Notes under the pieces: model-generated | Told to the model about the DNA's origin: nothing | The model's input: only the letters and a program-made list of their open reading frames with translations | Database searches by the model: none | Origin: Candidatus Adlerbacteria bacterium | GTDB lineage: Bacteria; Patescibacteriota; Minisyncoccia; Phycocordibacterales; SBAW01 | DNA: 33,784 nt | NCBI GenBank assembly: GCA_903900775.1 | Contig: CAIUOD010000017.1 | Coordinates: forward strand, 1 to 33,784 | Direction: 5' to 3' | Translations under genes and position numbers: made by a program | Shown here: positions 14,917 to 23,717 of the stretch, piece after piece | Layout: each line of letters starts with the position of its first letter | Position numbering within the stretch: the first letter of the stretch is position 1

Positions 14917-15154
14917 AAAAGTGTACGCCGTGGTGGCTAAAATCCCCAAAGGCAAGACGCTGACCTATGGTGAGGTCGCGAAGCGCGCAGGCGCTCCAAA
15001 CGCGGCGCGTGCGGTCGGCACCGCACTCTCTAAAAATTTCGATCCCAAAATCCCGTGCCACCGTGTCGTACGCAAAGACGGCGGCATGGGCGGCTACAAT
15101 CGCGGTGGCAGCCGTAAAAAATTGGGACTTTTACAGAAGGAGGGTGCATTATAA
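14879..15154 (+). CDS. MGMT-family alkyltransferase (methylated-DNA--cysteine methyltransferase-like)
   Basis: TSFSKKVYAVVAKIPKGKTLTYGEVAKRAGAPNAARAVGTALSKN...IPCHRVVRKDGGMGGYNRG: PCHRV active-site motif. Overlaps the upstream CDS by 38 nt. Confidence 0.9.
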   Translation: MRHQPQVLTSFSKKVYAVVAKIPKGKTLTYGEVAKRAGAPNAARAVGTALSKNFDPKIPCHRVVRKDGGMGGYNRGGSRKKLGLLQKEGAL

Positions 15155-15161
15155 GAGCACT

Positions 15162-15836
15162 ATGGACGTCAAAATAGATCCGTCTTGGAGGAAAGTTTTA
15201 GAGGATGAGTTCGATAAAGATTATTTCAAAACGCTGGCCGAATTTGTTCGTGGCGAATATCAACACGCCATCGTCTATCCACAACCAAAGGATGTCTTTC
15301 GCGCATTCGATCAGTGCCCGTTTGATAACGTCCGGGTAGTTATTTTGGGCCAAGATCCGTATCATGGGCCAGGTCAAGCAAATGGACTGTGCTTTGCGGT
15401 GGGGGAAGGTGTGCCGCTCCCGCCTTCTTTGCAAAATATTTTTAAAGAAATTAAAAGCGATATAGGTTCGCAAGGCGAAGCCATAGCGAAGTCGGGCAAT
15501 TTAGAGCGTTGGGCCAAACAGGGTGTGCTCTTGCTTAACGCGACCTTAACGGTACGCGCGCGCGAAGCCGGCTCGCACCAGTCGCGCGGTTGGGAAGAAT
15601 TTACCGACGCGGCCATTCGCGTGCTTTCTGAAAAGCGCGAAAACTTAGTCTTTATTTTATGGGGCAATTATGCCAAAGCCAAAGGTGTACACATCGATCG
15701 TTCGAAGCATTTAGTGATCGAATCGGCTCACCCGTCGCCCTTCTCGGCCTATAACGGTTTCTTTGGCAGTAAACCCTTCAGCAAAACGAACACCTATTTG
15801 TCTGCAAACGGTCTCCAACCGATAGAATGGCTCTGA
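15162..15836 (+). CDS. ung: Uracil-DNA glycosylase
   Basis: VVILGQDPYHGPGQANGLCFAV, PPSLQNIFKEI, LERWAKQGVLLLNATLTV, FILWGNYAK, ESAHPSPFSAYNGFFGSKPFSKTN. Start trimmed to ATG 15162. Confidence 0.97.
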   Translation: MDVKIDPSWRKVLEDEFDKDYFKTLAEFVRGEYQHAIVYPQPKDVFRAFDQCPFDNVRVVILGQDPYHGPGQANGLCFAVGEGVPLPPSLQNIFKEIKSDIGSQGEAIAKSGNLERWAKQGVLLLNATLTVRAREAGSHQSRGWEEFTDAAIRVLSEKRENLVFILWGNYAKAKGVHIDRSKHLVIESAHPSPFSAYNGFFGSKPFSKTNTYLSANGLQPIEWL

Positions 15837-15857
15837 TATGCTATAGTGCTAAAACCT

Positions 15858-17621
15858 ATGAAAATAAAGACGAAATGGGAGCTTGATAAACTTTTTTATA
15901 AGGGGCTTGGTGACCAGCGCCTTATGCGCGACGCCACATCCGGAGACAAGATGATCTCTGCGTTTGCAAAAAAATTGCAGGCAGATAAGCGCTGGCTCAA
16001 AGATCCGAAAGTCTTGGCTCATGTGCTCGGCGAGTATGAAGCGCTTTCGCTCACGGCTTCGCCCGCGCCCCTGATGTATCCCTATTATCGAAAGGAGCTC
16101 GACGCGCAGGACAAAAAAGCTGAGGCGCTACAAAACACACTCGACGAGCGGTTCACCAAGCGCGGCAACGAGTTGATCTTTTTTGAATTGGAGCTCGCGA
16201 AAATTCCGCTCACGGCGCAGAAAAAATTCTTGGCCGCAAAAGAATTGGGGGAGTTTCACTATTGGCTCACACAGTTATTTGAAACAGCCAAGCACAATCT
16301 TTCCGAAGCTGAAGAAAAAATCCTTTCACTTCTTTCGGATGTCTCCGGTGGGCGCTGGGTCCAGATGACCGAGAATCTCCTGAACACGCGCACGGTTTTA
16401 TGGGAGGGGAGTGCCGTGCCGCTTAACCGCGCGCAGGTTTTGCTCACCACTTTGCCTACTCCCAAGCGCCGCGCGCTCCACCAAACCATCCTTAAAGAGC
16501 TCAAAGAACTTTCAGCTATGGCCGAGAGCGAGCTCAACGCGATAGTGACGCGCAAAAAAATCTTGGATGAGTTGCGCGGTTTCAAAGAGCCCTTCGATGC
16601 GACCATCCTCGGTTACGAGAACGACCGTGCGAGTGTCTTGGCGCTCACGGCCGCGGTGACGAAGCGCTTCGATATCGCGAGGCGCTTTTATAACGTGAAG
16701 ACGAAGATGTTGGGAGAGAAATTTCTCACCTATGCCGACCGCGCCGCGCCCGCAGGTAAACTGGATAAAAAAATATCGTTCGACGAGGCGGCGCAGATTG
16801 TCCACGACACCTTTGCCAAGCTCAAACCTCGCTATGCTGAAATTTTTGACCGCCTGCTCGCGGAAGGTCAGGTGGATATTTATCCCAAAGCGGGTAAAAA
16901 CGGCGGCGCGTATTGCTCGGGCATGGTCGGCCAGCCGACACTCGTCTTGCTGAACCATGTTGAGAATGCGCACTCGCTACTAACGCTCGCACACGAGATG
17001 GGCCACGCTATCCACACCGAGCAAAGCAAAGTACAGCGCCCGATGTATCAGAGTTATTCAACGGTAACTGCCGAGACAGCCAGCACCTTCTTTGAGCGCG
17101 CCGCGTTCGAGGCGCTGGTCGGCAAACTCTCGGCTAAAGAAAAATTGCTCGCTTTGCACGACAAGGTGCAGGACGATATTTCGACCGTCTTTCGCCAGAT
17201 CGCATGCTTCAATTTCGAAGTCGAATTACATCGCGAAATCCGCAAAACGGGGCTTTTACCGAAGGAAGGAATTGCCGCGCTGATGAACAAACACATGGGT
17301 GCCTATCTCGGCCCCGCCGTGAAGCTCACGCCGGAGGACGGATACTTTTTCGTCGCGTGGAGCCATGTGAGGCGGTTCTTCTATGTGTATTCCTACGCCT
17401 ACGGCCAGCTCACCTCGCGCGCGCTGTGGGAGCGAGTCAAAAAAGATCCGAAATTCATCGACGTGATAGATAAAAACTTTCTGCAGGCGGGCGGCACCGC
17501 GAGTGTTGAGACGATATTCAAAAACTGCGGCCTCGATCTCAAAAAGCCGGCAGTCTTTCTCGAAGGACTCAAAAGCATCGAACGCGATGTTGTCGAATTA
17601 GAAAAAGCAGTGGGGAAATAA
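15858..17621 (+). CDS. M3 family oligoendopeptidase
   Basis: LAHEMGHAIHTEQSK (HExxH) and typical PepF-like architecture. ATG 15858 preferred over GTG 15846, which overlaps a TATAGT -10. Confidence 0.9.
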   Translation: MKIKTKWELDKLFYKGLGDQRLMRDATSGDKMISAFAKKLQADKRWLKDPKVLAHVLGEYEALSLTASPAPLMYPYYRKELDAQDKKAEALQNTLDERFTKRGNELIFFELELAKIPLTAQKKFLAAKELGEFHYWLTQLFETAKHNLSEAEEKILSLLSDVSGGRWVQMTENLLNTRTVLWEGSAVPLNRAQVLLTTLPTPKRRALHQTILKELKELSAMAESELNAIVTRKKILDELRGFKEPFDATILGYENDRASVLALTAAVTKRFDIARRFYNVKTKMLGEKFLTYADRAAPAGKLDKKISFDEAAQIVHDTFAKLKPRYAEIFDRLLAEGQVDIYPKAGKNGGAYCSGMVGQPTLVLLNHVENAHSLLTLAHEMGHAIHTEQSKVQRPMYQSYSTVTAETASTFFERAAFEALVGKLSAKEKLLALHDKVQDDISTVFRQIACFNFEVELHREIRKTGLLPKEGIAALMNKHMGAYLGPAVKLTPEDGYFFVAWSHVRRFFYVYSYAYGQLTSRALWERVKKDPKFIDVIDKNFLQAGGTASVETIFKNCGLDLKKPAVFLEGLKSIERDVVELEKAVGK

Positions 17622-17665
17622 ATCGGCTCTTTTCTTTTGGCACAAATAACGATACTCTTTCTCAC

Positions 17666-19570
17666 ATGACGCTCAACGAAATCCGTTCGCGCTATCTGGC
17701 ATTTTTTGAGGCACGCGGGCACGTGGTCATCCCGAGCTCTCCCTTGGTGCCGCAAAACGACCCGACGACGCTCTTCACCGGCTCGGGCATGCAGCCCTTG
17801 GTGCCGTATCTCTTGGGTAAAAATCATCCCGAAGGCACGCGCCTGGTCGACTCGCAAAAATGCTTCCGCTCCGGCGATATCGAGGAGGTCGGGGACAATC
17901 GCCACACGACTTTTTTTGAGATGTTCGGCAATTGGTCGCTCGGTGATTATTTTAAACAGGAGCAACTGCCGTGGTTTTTTGAATTCTTGACCGAAGAATT
18001 AGAGATTGACCCAAAGCGCCTTTACGTGACAGTCTTCGCTGGCGAACCGAAGTATGACATACCAAAAGATGACGAATCGGTCGCGATTTGGCAAACATTG
18101 TTTAGCAAACACGACATCGAAGCAGTTGCTGCCGAGATTGGTTCAGAAGCAAATGGATACCAGCGAGGCATGAAGCCCGGCGAGCGGATATTTTATTACG
18201 ATGCCAAGAAGAATTGGTGGAGCCGGTCGGGCACGCCCGAGCACATGCCAGCAGGAGAGCCGGGCGGGCCAGATTCAGAAGTATTTTTTGAATTCCCGGA
18301 GATTAAACATGACCCTAGGTGGGGCGAACATTGTCACCCCAACTGCGACTGCGGACATTTTGTCGAAATCGGCAATTCGGTCTTTATGCAGTATTTGAAA
18401 AAAGAAGACGGCACCTTTGGTCTCTTACCGAAACAGAATGTGGATTTTGGCGGGAGCCTCGAGCGCATAAACATGGCCGTGAGCGACAGTTCAGACGTGT
18501 TCACCATCAACCATGAGCCGATACTGCAGCTCATCGAACAGCTTTCGCATAAAACATATACCTCCAACAACTCGGCAGAGACGCGTGCATTCCGCATTAT
18601 TGCCGACCACATGAAAGGTGCCACCTTCCTCATCGCGAGCGGCGTGATGCCCTCGAATTCTGATAGAGGATACTTTGTGCGACGGCTGATACGCCGGAGC
18701 ATTATGCAGGCGGACAAACTGGGTATCTCTGAAAACTCTTTTTCTAAAGTTGTCGAGCCAATCGCGAAGATGTATGCAGAGCAATATCCTGATGTTCTCG
18801 CGCAGGCGGATTCAATAGCGCAGACGATCGAACAAGAGGAGACTCGCTTCAGACAAACCCTTTCCAGAGGCATCAAAGAGCTGGCTCGTTTCGCTGGCCA
18901 AGATAAGCTCTCTGCGCAGGACGCTTTTCAACTCTTCACGACCTACGGCTTCCCGTTGGAATTGATTATCGAAGAGGCCGGCGAGAAGGGCATTAAGCAG
19001 ATTGATATCGAAGGATTTAAGGAGTTACTGAAAGGCCACCAGGAACTTTCTCGCGCAGGAAGTGAGCAAAAATTCAAAGGCGGTTTGGCTGATGCGTCAC
19101 AGGAGACGACGCGTCTGCATACCGCACACCATCTTTTGCTCAAAGCGCTCCAGATGGTTTTGGGGCCAAGCGTCAAGCAACGCGGCAGTAACATCACGGG
19201 GGAGCGCCTGCGGATCGATTTCTCTTTTGGGCAGAAGATGACACCTGAGCAACTGGCCGAAGTGGAGCGTATCGTGAACGAAATAATCGAAGAGGATTTG
19301 CCGGTCATCCACAGCGAGATGGATAAAGAAGAGGCCGAGAAGCTCGGCGCCGAGCATGAGTTTGGCGCCAAGTATCCCGAACGCGTTTCTATCTACTCGG
19401 TTGGCCCTAAGGGCGCGACCCCCGAAAATCCGCAAATAGAAAAAGCCTTTTCGCTGGAATTCTGCGGCGGCCCGCATGTCGAGCACACCGGCGAACTTGG
19501 CCATTTTAAAATCGCAAAAGAAGAAGCAACCTCCGCCGGCATCCGCCGCATCCGGGCAGTGCTTGAGTAG
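17666..19570 (+). CDS. alaS: Alanyl-tRNA synthetase, short form apparently lacking the C-Ala domain
   Basis: MTLNEIRSRYLAFFEARGHVVIPSSPLVP, TGSGMQPLVPYLLG, NVDFGGSLERINM; editing motifs HTAHH and CGGPHV; ends just after GIRRIRAVLE (634 aa). Confidence 0.96.
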   Translation: MTLNEIRSRYLAFFEARGHVVIPSSPLVPQNDPTTLFTGSGMQPLVPYLLGKNHPEGTRLVDSQKCFRSGDIEEVGDNRHTTFFEMFGNWSLGDYFKQEQLPWFFEFLTEELEIDPKRLYVTVFAGEPKYDIPKDDESVAIWQTLFSKHDIEAVAAEIGSEANGYQRGMKPGERIFYYDAKKNWWSRSGTPEHMPAGEPGGPDSEVFFEFPEIKHDPRWGEHCHPNCDCGHFVEIGNSVFMQYLKKEDGTFGLLPKQNVDFGGSLERINMAVSDSSDVFTINHEPILQLIEQLSHKTYTSNNSAETRAFRIIADHMKGATFLIASGVMPSNSDRGYFVRRLIRRSIMQADKLGISENSFSKVVEPIAKMYAEQYPDVLAQADSIAQTIEQEETRFRQTLSRGIKELARFAGQDKLSAQDAFQLFTTYGFPLELIIEEAGEKGIKQIDIEGFKELLKGHQELSRAGSEQKFKGGLADASQETTRLHTAHHLLLKALQMVLGPSVKQRGSNITGERLRIDFSFGQKMTPEQLAEVERIVNEIIEEDLPVIHSEMDKEEAEKLGAEHEFGAKYPERVSIYSVGPKGATPENPQIEKAFSLEFCGGPHVEHTGELGHFKIAKEEATSAGIRRIRAVLE

Positions 19571-19586
19571 GGTATATACTGTTCTC

Positions 19587-20564
19587 ATGTCTGCGCTCTT
19601 CACTAAGAGCAAAAAAGGCGCCGAGGAAACGGTGCTCGTTGTTGATATTGAAAGCGGTAGTGTCGCCGCGGCATTGGTGGCGCTCTCGCCCGGCGAGCCG
19701 CCAAAACTTTTTGCCGAACATCGCGTGATGCTCCCCATGGCTAAATCTATCGATGCGGCAGTGCTCGCCAAACAGATTGAAAAAGCCGCGCGCGCGGCGA
19801 TCTCGGTGCCCTCTCTTTTTGCCGCGCGCCTGCGCAATGCACCCGGCGCCAAGCTCAAAACTAAAAATATGGGAGCAGTTACGCGCGCTTCAATCTTTTT
19901 TGCGCCGCCGTGGGTGGCGCTTGAGGCGCGGCATGGCGTGCTTGCCTGGTCGCGCGAGGACAGTCTAGCTTCGTCATTGCGTCAAGAAATTGACGCCGCT
20001 TTTGGTTCAATCCCCATTTCTGAATATGCTTTTGGCGAAGCGGCGGCTGGCACGCTCGCTTCACTCTTCGAACAGCCAGACGAAGTCCTGTTGTGCACCA
20101 TAACCGGCGAAATGGCCGAGCTCTTACGACTTTATAAAGGCGCGCCCCAAGGCCACGCGACTATCCCTGGCGGCTCGCGCTTGCTTTTGCGCACCCTTGG
20201 CACCCATGCGGGGTTGAGCACTCATGAAGCGCACTCCGCGCTCGCACTGTCTTTGCAAAGAGAACCTAGCTACCTGCGCGAGCCGCTCGCGGCATCAGCA
20301 CTCCACTTTTGCAGACAATTCGGCTCGGCCGCCGGTGCGATGGGCGCCGCAGGGCCGGTGCACGAGATTCTCATTCTTGCGCCCGAGCCCACGGGGGAGT
20401 GGTTTGCTCAAGCATTATCGCGCGCGCCGCTCTCTTCGCCCTTCGATAGCGAGAGCCGCGTTCGGGCCCTCCACACCCACCATCTTGCCCCGCATATCGC
20501 CTCGCACACGAGCAAACCCGACCTCACGCTCATGGTCGAAGGCATCTTTATGAGCGCGCTTTAA
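19587..20564 (+). CDS. Actin-like ATPase-fold (PilM/FtsA-like) hypothetical protein
   Basis: N-terminal VLVVDIESGSVAAALVAL resembles a phosphate-1-like motif; the pattern continues as in PilM-like CPR proteins. ATG 19587, 6 nt after TATACT. Confidence 0.5.
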   Translation: MSALFTKSKKGAEETVLVVDIESGSVAAALVALSPGEPPKLFAEHRVMLPMAKSIDAAVLAKQIEKAARAAISVPSLFAARLRNAPGAKLKTKNMGAVTRASIFFAPPWVALEARHGVLAWSREDSLASSLRQEIDAAFGSIPISEYAFGEAAAGTLASLFEQPDEVLLCTITGEMAELLRLYKGAPQGHATIPGGSRLLLRTLGTHAGLSTHEAHSALALSLQREPSYLREPLAASALHFCRQFGSAAGAMGAAGPVHEILILAPEPTGEWFAQALSRAPLSSPFDSESRVRALHTHHLAPHIASHTSKPDLTLMVEGIFMSAL

Positions 20565-20584
20565 GCGGGTGTATACTAGGTTTT

Positions 20585-21817
20585 ATGCAAGACATGACCC
20601 CACCCCACAGCTCTATTCGCGATATTCCCGTCTCTCCTAATCACCGCCACGTGCCCCCGCCCGATGAGCGCCCGCGATCGCGCTCCCCACGCCGTGGATG
20701 GTGGAAATGGGTCGCCGCCGTTGTCGTTGTGTGTGCGGTCGCCGGGCTTTTGCTCTCGACTATATTCCAAGGCGCAACCGTAACGCTCTATCCTAAGACG
20801 CAGAACGTCACCGGCCCGATTTCTTTGTCACTTTCTCCCAACTCGGGCGCGGGAGATGGATATCAAGTAGTGACCGTCCGTGCTTCGGCAACGACGACTG
20901 CTCCCGCTTCGGGGAGCAAGCAGGTCTCCGACGAAGCGACCGGCATCATCACCATTTATAACGGCTACAATACTTCTAATCAGGTGCTGGTGGCTAACAC
21001 GCGCTTCGCGGCCCCCGATGGGAAAATTTATCGCATTCACAGCCAGGTGACGGTGCCAGGGGCTACCGCACAGGCGGGCGGCACGCTCACGCCGGGCTCG
21101 GTGACCGCTTCGGTCTATGCCGACAAGCCAGGCGCCGACTATAACCGTGCCGATCCGACCACCTTTACCATACCGGGCTTCAAAGGGACGCCACGCTATG
21201 CCACATTTTCGGCTAAATCGCAGGGTGCGATAAACGGCGGCTTGGTGGGAACGGCGCCTGCTGTCTCGGCCACCGATTTGAGCGCCGCACAAGCGACTTT
21301 GAAGAGCCAGCTCGATGCCTCGCTGGCATCCCAAATGGCCGCGAATGTGCCGACAGGGTTTTTGGCGATTAGCGGGTCACTCGCGGCCACGTACGACAAT
21401 GTCTCGCAAACCGGCAGTGGTGCCACCGCACAGCTTGCCGAGAGTGCCTCGGCGACCGAAGCACTCGTCCGCGTGAGCGACTTAGCCGCCGCGGTGGCAG
21501 CACAATCAGTGCAGGGCTACAACAACGAAGCCATCGCTTTTGCCGACCCAACAAAAGTGACAGTCAGCTCTTCGGGCTCCGGCGCCTTGGGGCCTTTGCC
21601 GGTTACGATTGGCGGTTCGCTTAATCTGGTGTGGCAATTCGATTCTGGGGCTATAAAGCAGGCTTTGGCGGGTAAAAGCCGGTCGTCCTTCGAGCAAATC
21701 ATCGCCGGCTTCGAGCCTGCCGTGAGCTCGGCAAAAGCGACCATTCGACCGCTTTGGAAGGCGACCTTCCCCGAAAATCCTGACCAAATCACCATCACCA
21801 TATCTTCAGGCGAGTAA
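20585..21817 (+). CDS. Membrane-anchored baseplate J-like domain protein
   Basis: Basic/proline N-tail, TM helix WKWVAAVVVVCAVAGLLLSTIF, then ATGIITIYNGYNTSNQVLVANTRFAAPDGKIYRIHSQVTVPGA...GSVTASVYADKPGADYN, like CPR baseplate J/gp47-type proteins. Confidence 0.7.
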   Translation: MQDMTPPHSSIRDIPVSPNHRHVPPPDERPRSRSPRRGWWKWVAAVVVVCAVAGLLLSTIFQGATVTLYPKTQNVTGPISLSLSPNSGAGDGYQVVTVRASATTTAPASGSKQVSDEATGIITIYNGYNTSNQVLVANTRFAAPDGKIYRIHSQVTVPGATAQAGGTLTPGSVTASVYADKPGADYNRADPTTFTIPGFKGTPRYATFSAKSQGAINGGLVGTAPAVSATDLSAAQATLKSQLDASLASQMAANVPTGFLAISGSLAATYDNVSQTGSGATAQLAESASATEALVRVSDLAAAVAAQSVQGYNNEAIAFADPTKVTVSSSGSGALGPLPVTIGGSLNLVWQFDSGAIKQALAGKSRSSFEQIIAGFEPAVSSAKATIRPLWKATFPENPDQITITISSGE

Positions 21818-21833
21818 TATGCAGGCCCTATTG

Positions 21834-21862
21834 TTGACGGATAATCGCATTTTTGCTAAGAT
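21834..21862 (+). promoter_or_regulatory. Promoter TTGACG-N17-TAAGAT for the ribosomal/rpoA operon
   Basis: TTGACG 21834-21839, TAAGAT 21857-21862; infA ATG 18 nt downstream. Confidence 0.7.
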
Positions 21863-21880
21863 TGCATTCGTCCCCGTTTG

Positions 21881-22090
21881 ATGAAAGACACGACACCAGA
21901 AGTCCAGGGTACCGTCGAAGAGGCGATCCCGAATACGTTGTTCCGCGTCTCTCTCCCCGAGGGAGAAGTGGTATTGGCATATCTAGCGGGCAAGATGCGG
22001 CTCCACCACATCAAAGTGCTCGTTGGGGACAAAGTACTCGTGCGGCTCGACCCGTACGGCGGTAAGGCTCGAATCACTCGGCGACTCTAA
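21881..22090 (+). CDS. infA: Translation initiation factor IF-1
   Basis: [62 protein letters not shown]. Confidence 0.95.
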   Translation: MKDTTPEVQGTVEEAIPNTLFRVSLPEGEVVLAYLAGKMRLHHIKVLVGDKVLVRLDPYGGKARITRRL

Positions 22091-22092
22091 TA

Positions 22093-22206
22093 ATGAAAGT
22101 ACAGGCTTCAGTCAAACCACGTTGCATCAAATGCAAGATCTTGCGCCGCAAAGGCCGGGTGTATGTGGTGTGCGAGAACCCTCGCCACAAACAGCGCCAA
22201 GGCTAA
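22093..22206 (+). CDS. rpmJ: 50S ribosomal protein L36 (absent from the ORF track)
   Basis: [37 protein letters not shown]; zinc ligands CxxC...C...H; position between infA and rpsM. Confidence 0.96.
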   Translation: MKVQASVKPRCIKCKILRRKGRVYVVCENPRHKQRQG

Positions 22207-22215
22207 CCCAACCAT

Positions 22216-22593
22216 ATGAGAATTTCAGGTATTACTATTCCCAATAAACGACTTTCATACGCGCTCACCGCGCTCTATGGCATAGGTATGCCGCGCGCGC
22301 AGAGCATCTGCAAGAAGGCGGGTGTCGATGCGACCAAGCGCGCCGACACGCTCACCGCCGATGAAGAGAGCGCCATCCGCACCGCACTCGAGGGCCTCAA
22401 AATCGAGGGTGATCTCAAACGCGAAGTATCAGGAAACATTAAGCGCCTCAAAGACATTGGTTCGTATCGCGGCACTCGCCACAGCAAACGCCTCCCGTCT
22501 CGCGGACAGCGGACCAAGACCAATTCTCGCACCGTCAGGGGCAACGTGCGCAAGACGATGGGCTCCGGTCGGCGTAAAGTTGAGAAAACCTAG
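22216..22593 (+). CDS. rpsM: 30S ribosomal protein S13
   Basis: MRISGITIPNKRLSYALTALYGIG...SYRGTRHSKRLPSRGQRTKTNSRTVRG. Confidence 0.97.
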   Translation: MRISGITIPNKRLSYALTALYGIGMPRAQSICKKAGVDATKRADTLTADEESAIRTALEGLKIEGDLKREVSGNIKRLKDIGSYRGTRHSKRLPSRGQRTKTNSRTVRGNVRKTMGSGRRKVEKT

Positions 22594-22605
22594 TCCCTGT
22601 GCTAT

Positions 22606-22611
22606 TATAAT
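22606..22611 (+). promoter_or_regulatory. Internal -10 box TATAAT between rpsM and rpsK
   Basis: TATAAT ends 11 nt before the rpsK ATG; TTGAGA lies upstream with imperfect spacing. Confidence 0.45.
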
Positions 22612-22622
22612 CAGACACACCT

Positions 22623-23051
22623 ATGGGTAAGAAAAGAATAGTCAAAAAAGGAGGGGAGGAGGGGGCCGGTGGCCGCGGGTCCTCGGCGCGCGCTAACAAG
22701 CGCAAGCTCGATGTTGGGGTACTCCGCGTCGAAGCGACCTACAACAATACCAAAGTCTGCCTCACCGATGAGAAGGGCGGCGTCGTCGCCTGGTCGTCGA
22801 GTGGCTCGCTCGGTTTCTCGGGCGCTAAAAAGGGTACCCCGTTTGCCGCGGCCAAGGTAGGCGAGCTTCTGGGCGACCGCGCAACGGCAATGGGCATGAA
22901 GGAGGTCTCGGTGGTCGTCTCCGGGGTTGGTTCCGGCCGCGAATCCTCGATCCGCGCATTCTCGACCAAAGGCATCCATATTACCGGTATTAAAGACGTG
23001 ACGCCGGTGCCGCACAACGGCCCGCGCCCGCCAAAGCCGCGCCGCGTATAA
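22623..23051 (+). CDS. rpsK: 30S ribosomal protein S11
   Basis: VEATYNNTKVCLTDEKGGVVAWSSSGSLGFSGAKKGTPFAAAKVG...DVTPVPHNGPRPPKPRRV. Confidence 0.97.
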   Translation: MGKKRIVKKGGEEGAGGRGSSARANKRKLDVGVLRVEATYNNTKVCLTDEKGGVVAWSSSGSLGFSGAKKGTPFAAAKVGELLGDRATAMGMKEVSVVVSGVGSGRESSIRAFSTKGIHITGIKDVTPVPHNGPRPPKPRRV

Positions 23052-23078
23052 CCCCACTTTCGCAATCATAAAAATCAT

Positions 23079-23690
23079 ATGCTTCTCGGACCAAAATATA
23101 AAATCTGCAAACGTCTCGGCGCCTCGGTATTTGAAAAATGCCAGACCAAGAAATTCCAGCTCGCCGAAGCGCGTGCTCCTCGCCGTACCCGCCCGAAGCG
23201 CGGCGGTGGTGGCGACTACGGCGCCCAGTTGCTCGAGAAGCAGAAGGCTCGTCTCACCTACGGCATGGGCGAGACGCAATTTGCGCGCTACGTACACGAG
23301 GCGATGGAACAGCATCGCGTCCCGAGCTCTGAAAACCTTCTCTCGCGCCTCGAGTCGCGCCTCGACAACACGGTCTACCGCGCTGGTTTTGTCAGCACCC
23401 GTCGCGCCGCGCGCCAGATGGTTTCGCACGGCCACATTTTTGTTAACGGTCGCCGCATGAACATTCCTTCGCACTGTGTGAAAGAAGGCGACGTGGTTAG
23501 TGTCCGTCCCGAGAGCCGCGAGAGCGCGCTCTTTACCGGCCGCAGCGAGGCGGCCCTTGAGACGAAGACCCCGGTGTGGCTCAAAAGCGAAGACGGCGGT
23601 TTTGCCGTCGCCGTCGCCTCCGCGCCTGGTGTCGGACAAAGTGAAGCGCCGTTTAGTGCGCCGATCATTATCCAATTCTATAGCCGTTAA
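23079..23690 (+). CDS. rpsD: 30S ribosomal protein S4
   Basis: GPKYKICKRLG...S4 domain LESRLDNTVYRAGFVSTRRAARQMVSHGHIFVNGRRMNIPSHCVKEGDVVSV. Confidence 0.97.
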   Translation: MLLGPKYKICKRLGASVFEKCQTKKFQLAEARAPRRTRPKRGGGGDYGAQLLEKQKARLTYGMGETQFARYVHEAMEQHRVPSSENLLSRLESRLDNTVYRAGFVSTRRAARQMVSHGHIFVNGRRMNIPSHCVKEGDVVSVRPESRESALFTGRSEAALETKTPVWLKSEDGGFAVAVASAPGVGQSEAPFSAPIIIQFYSR

Positions 23691-23717
23691 TAATTTTATT
23701 CGCCCTAGTCAATTATC

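Noticed and set aside
22611-23675. 354-aa minus-strand ORF opposite rpsK/rpsD
   Set aside because: Entirely antisense to conserved ribosomal protein genes; no motif content.
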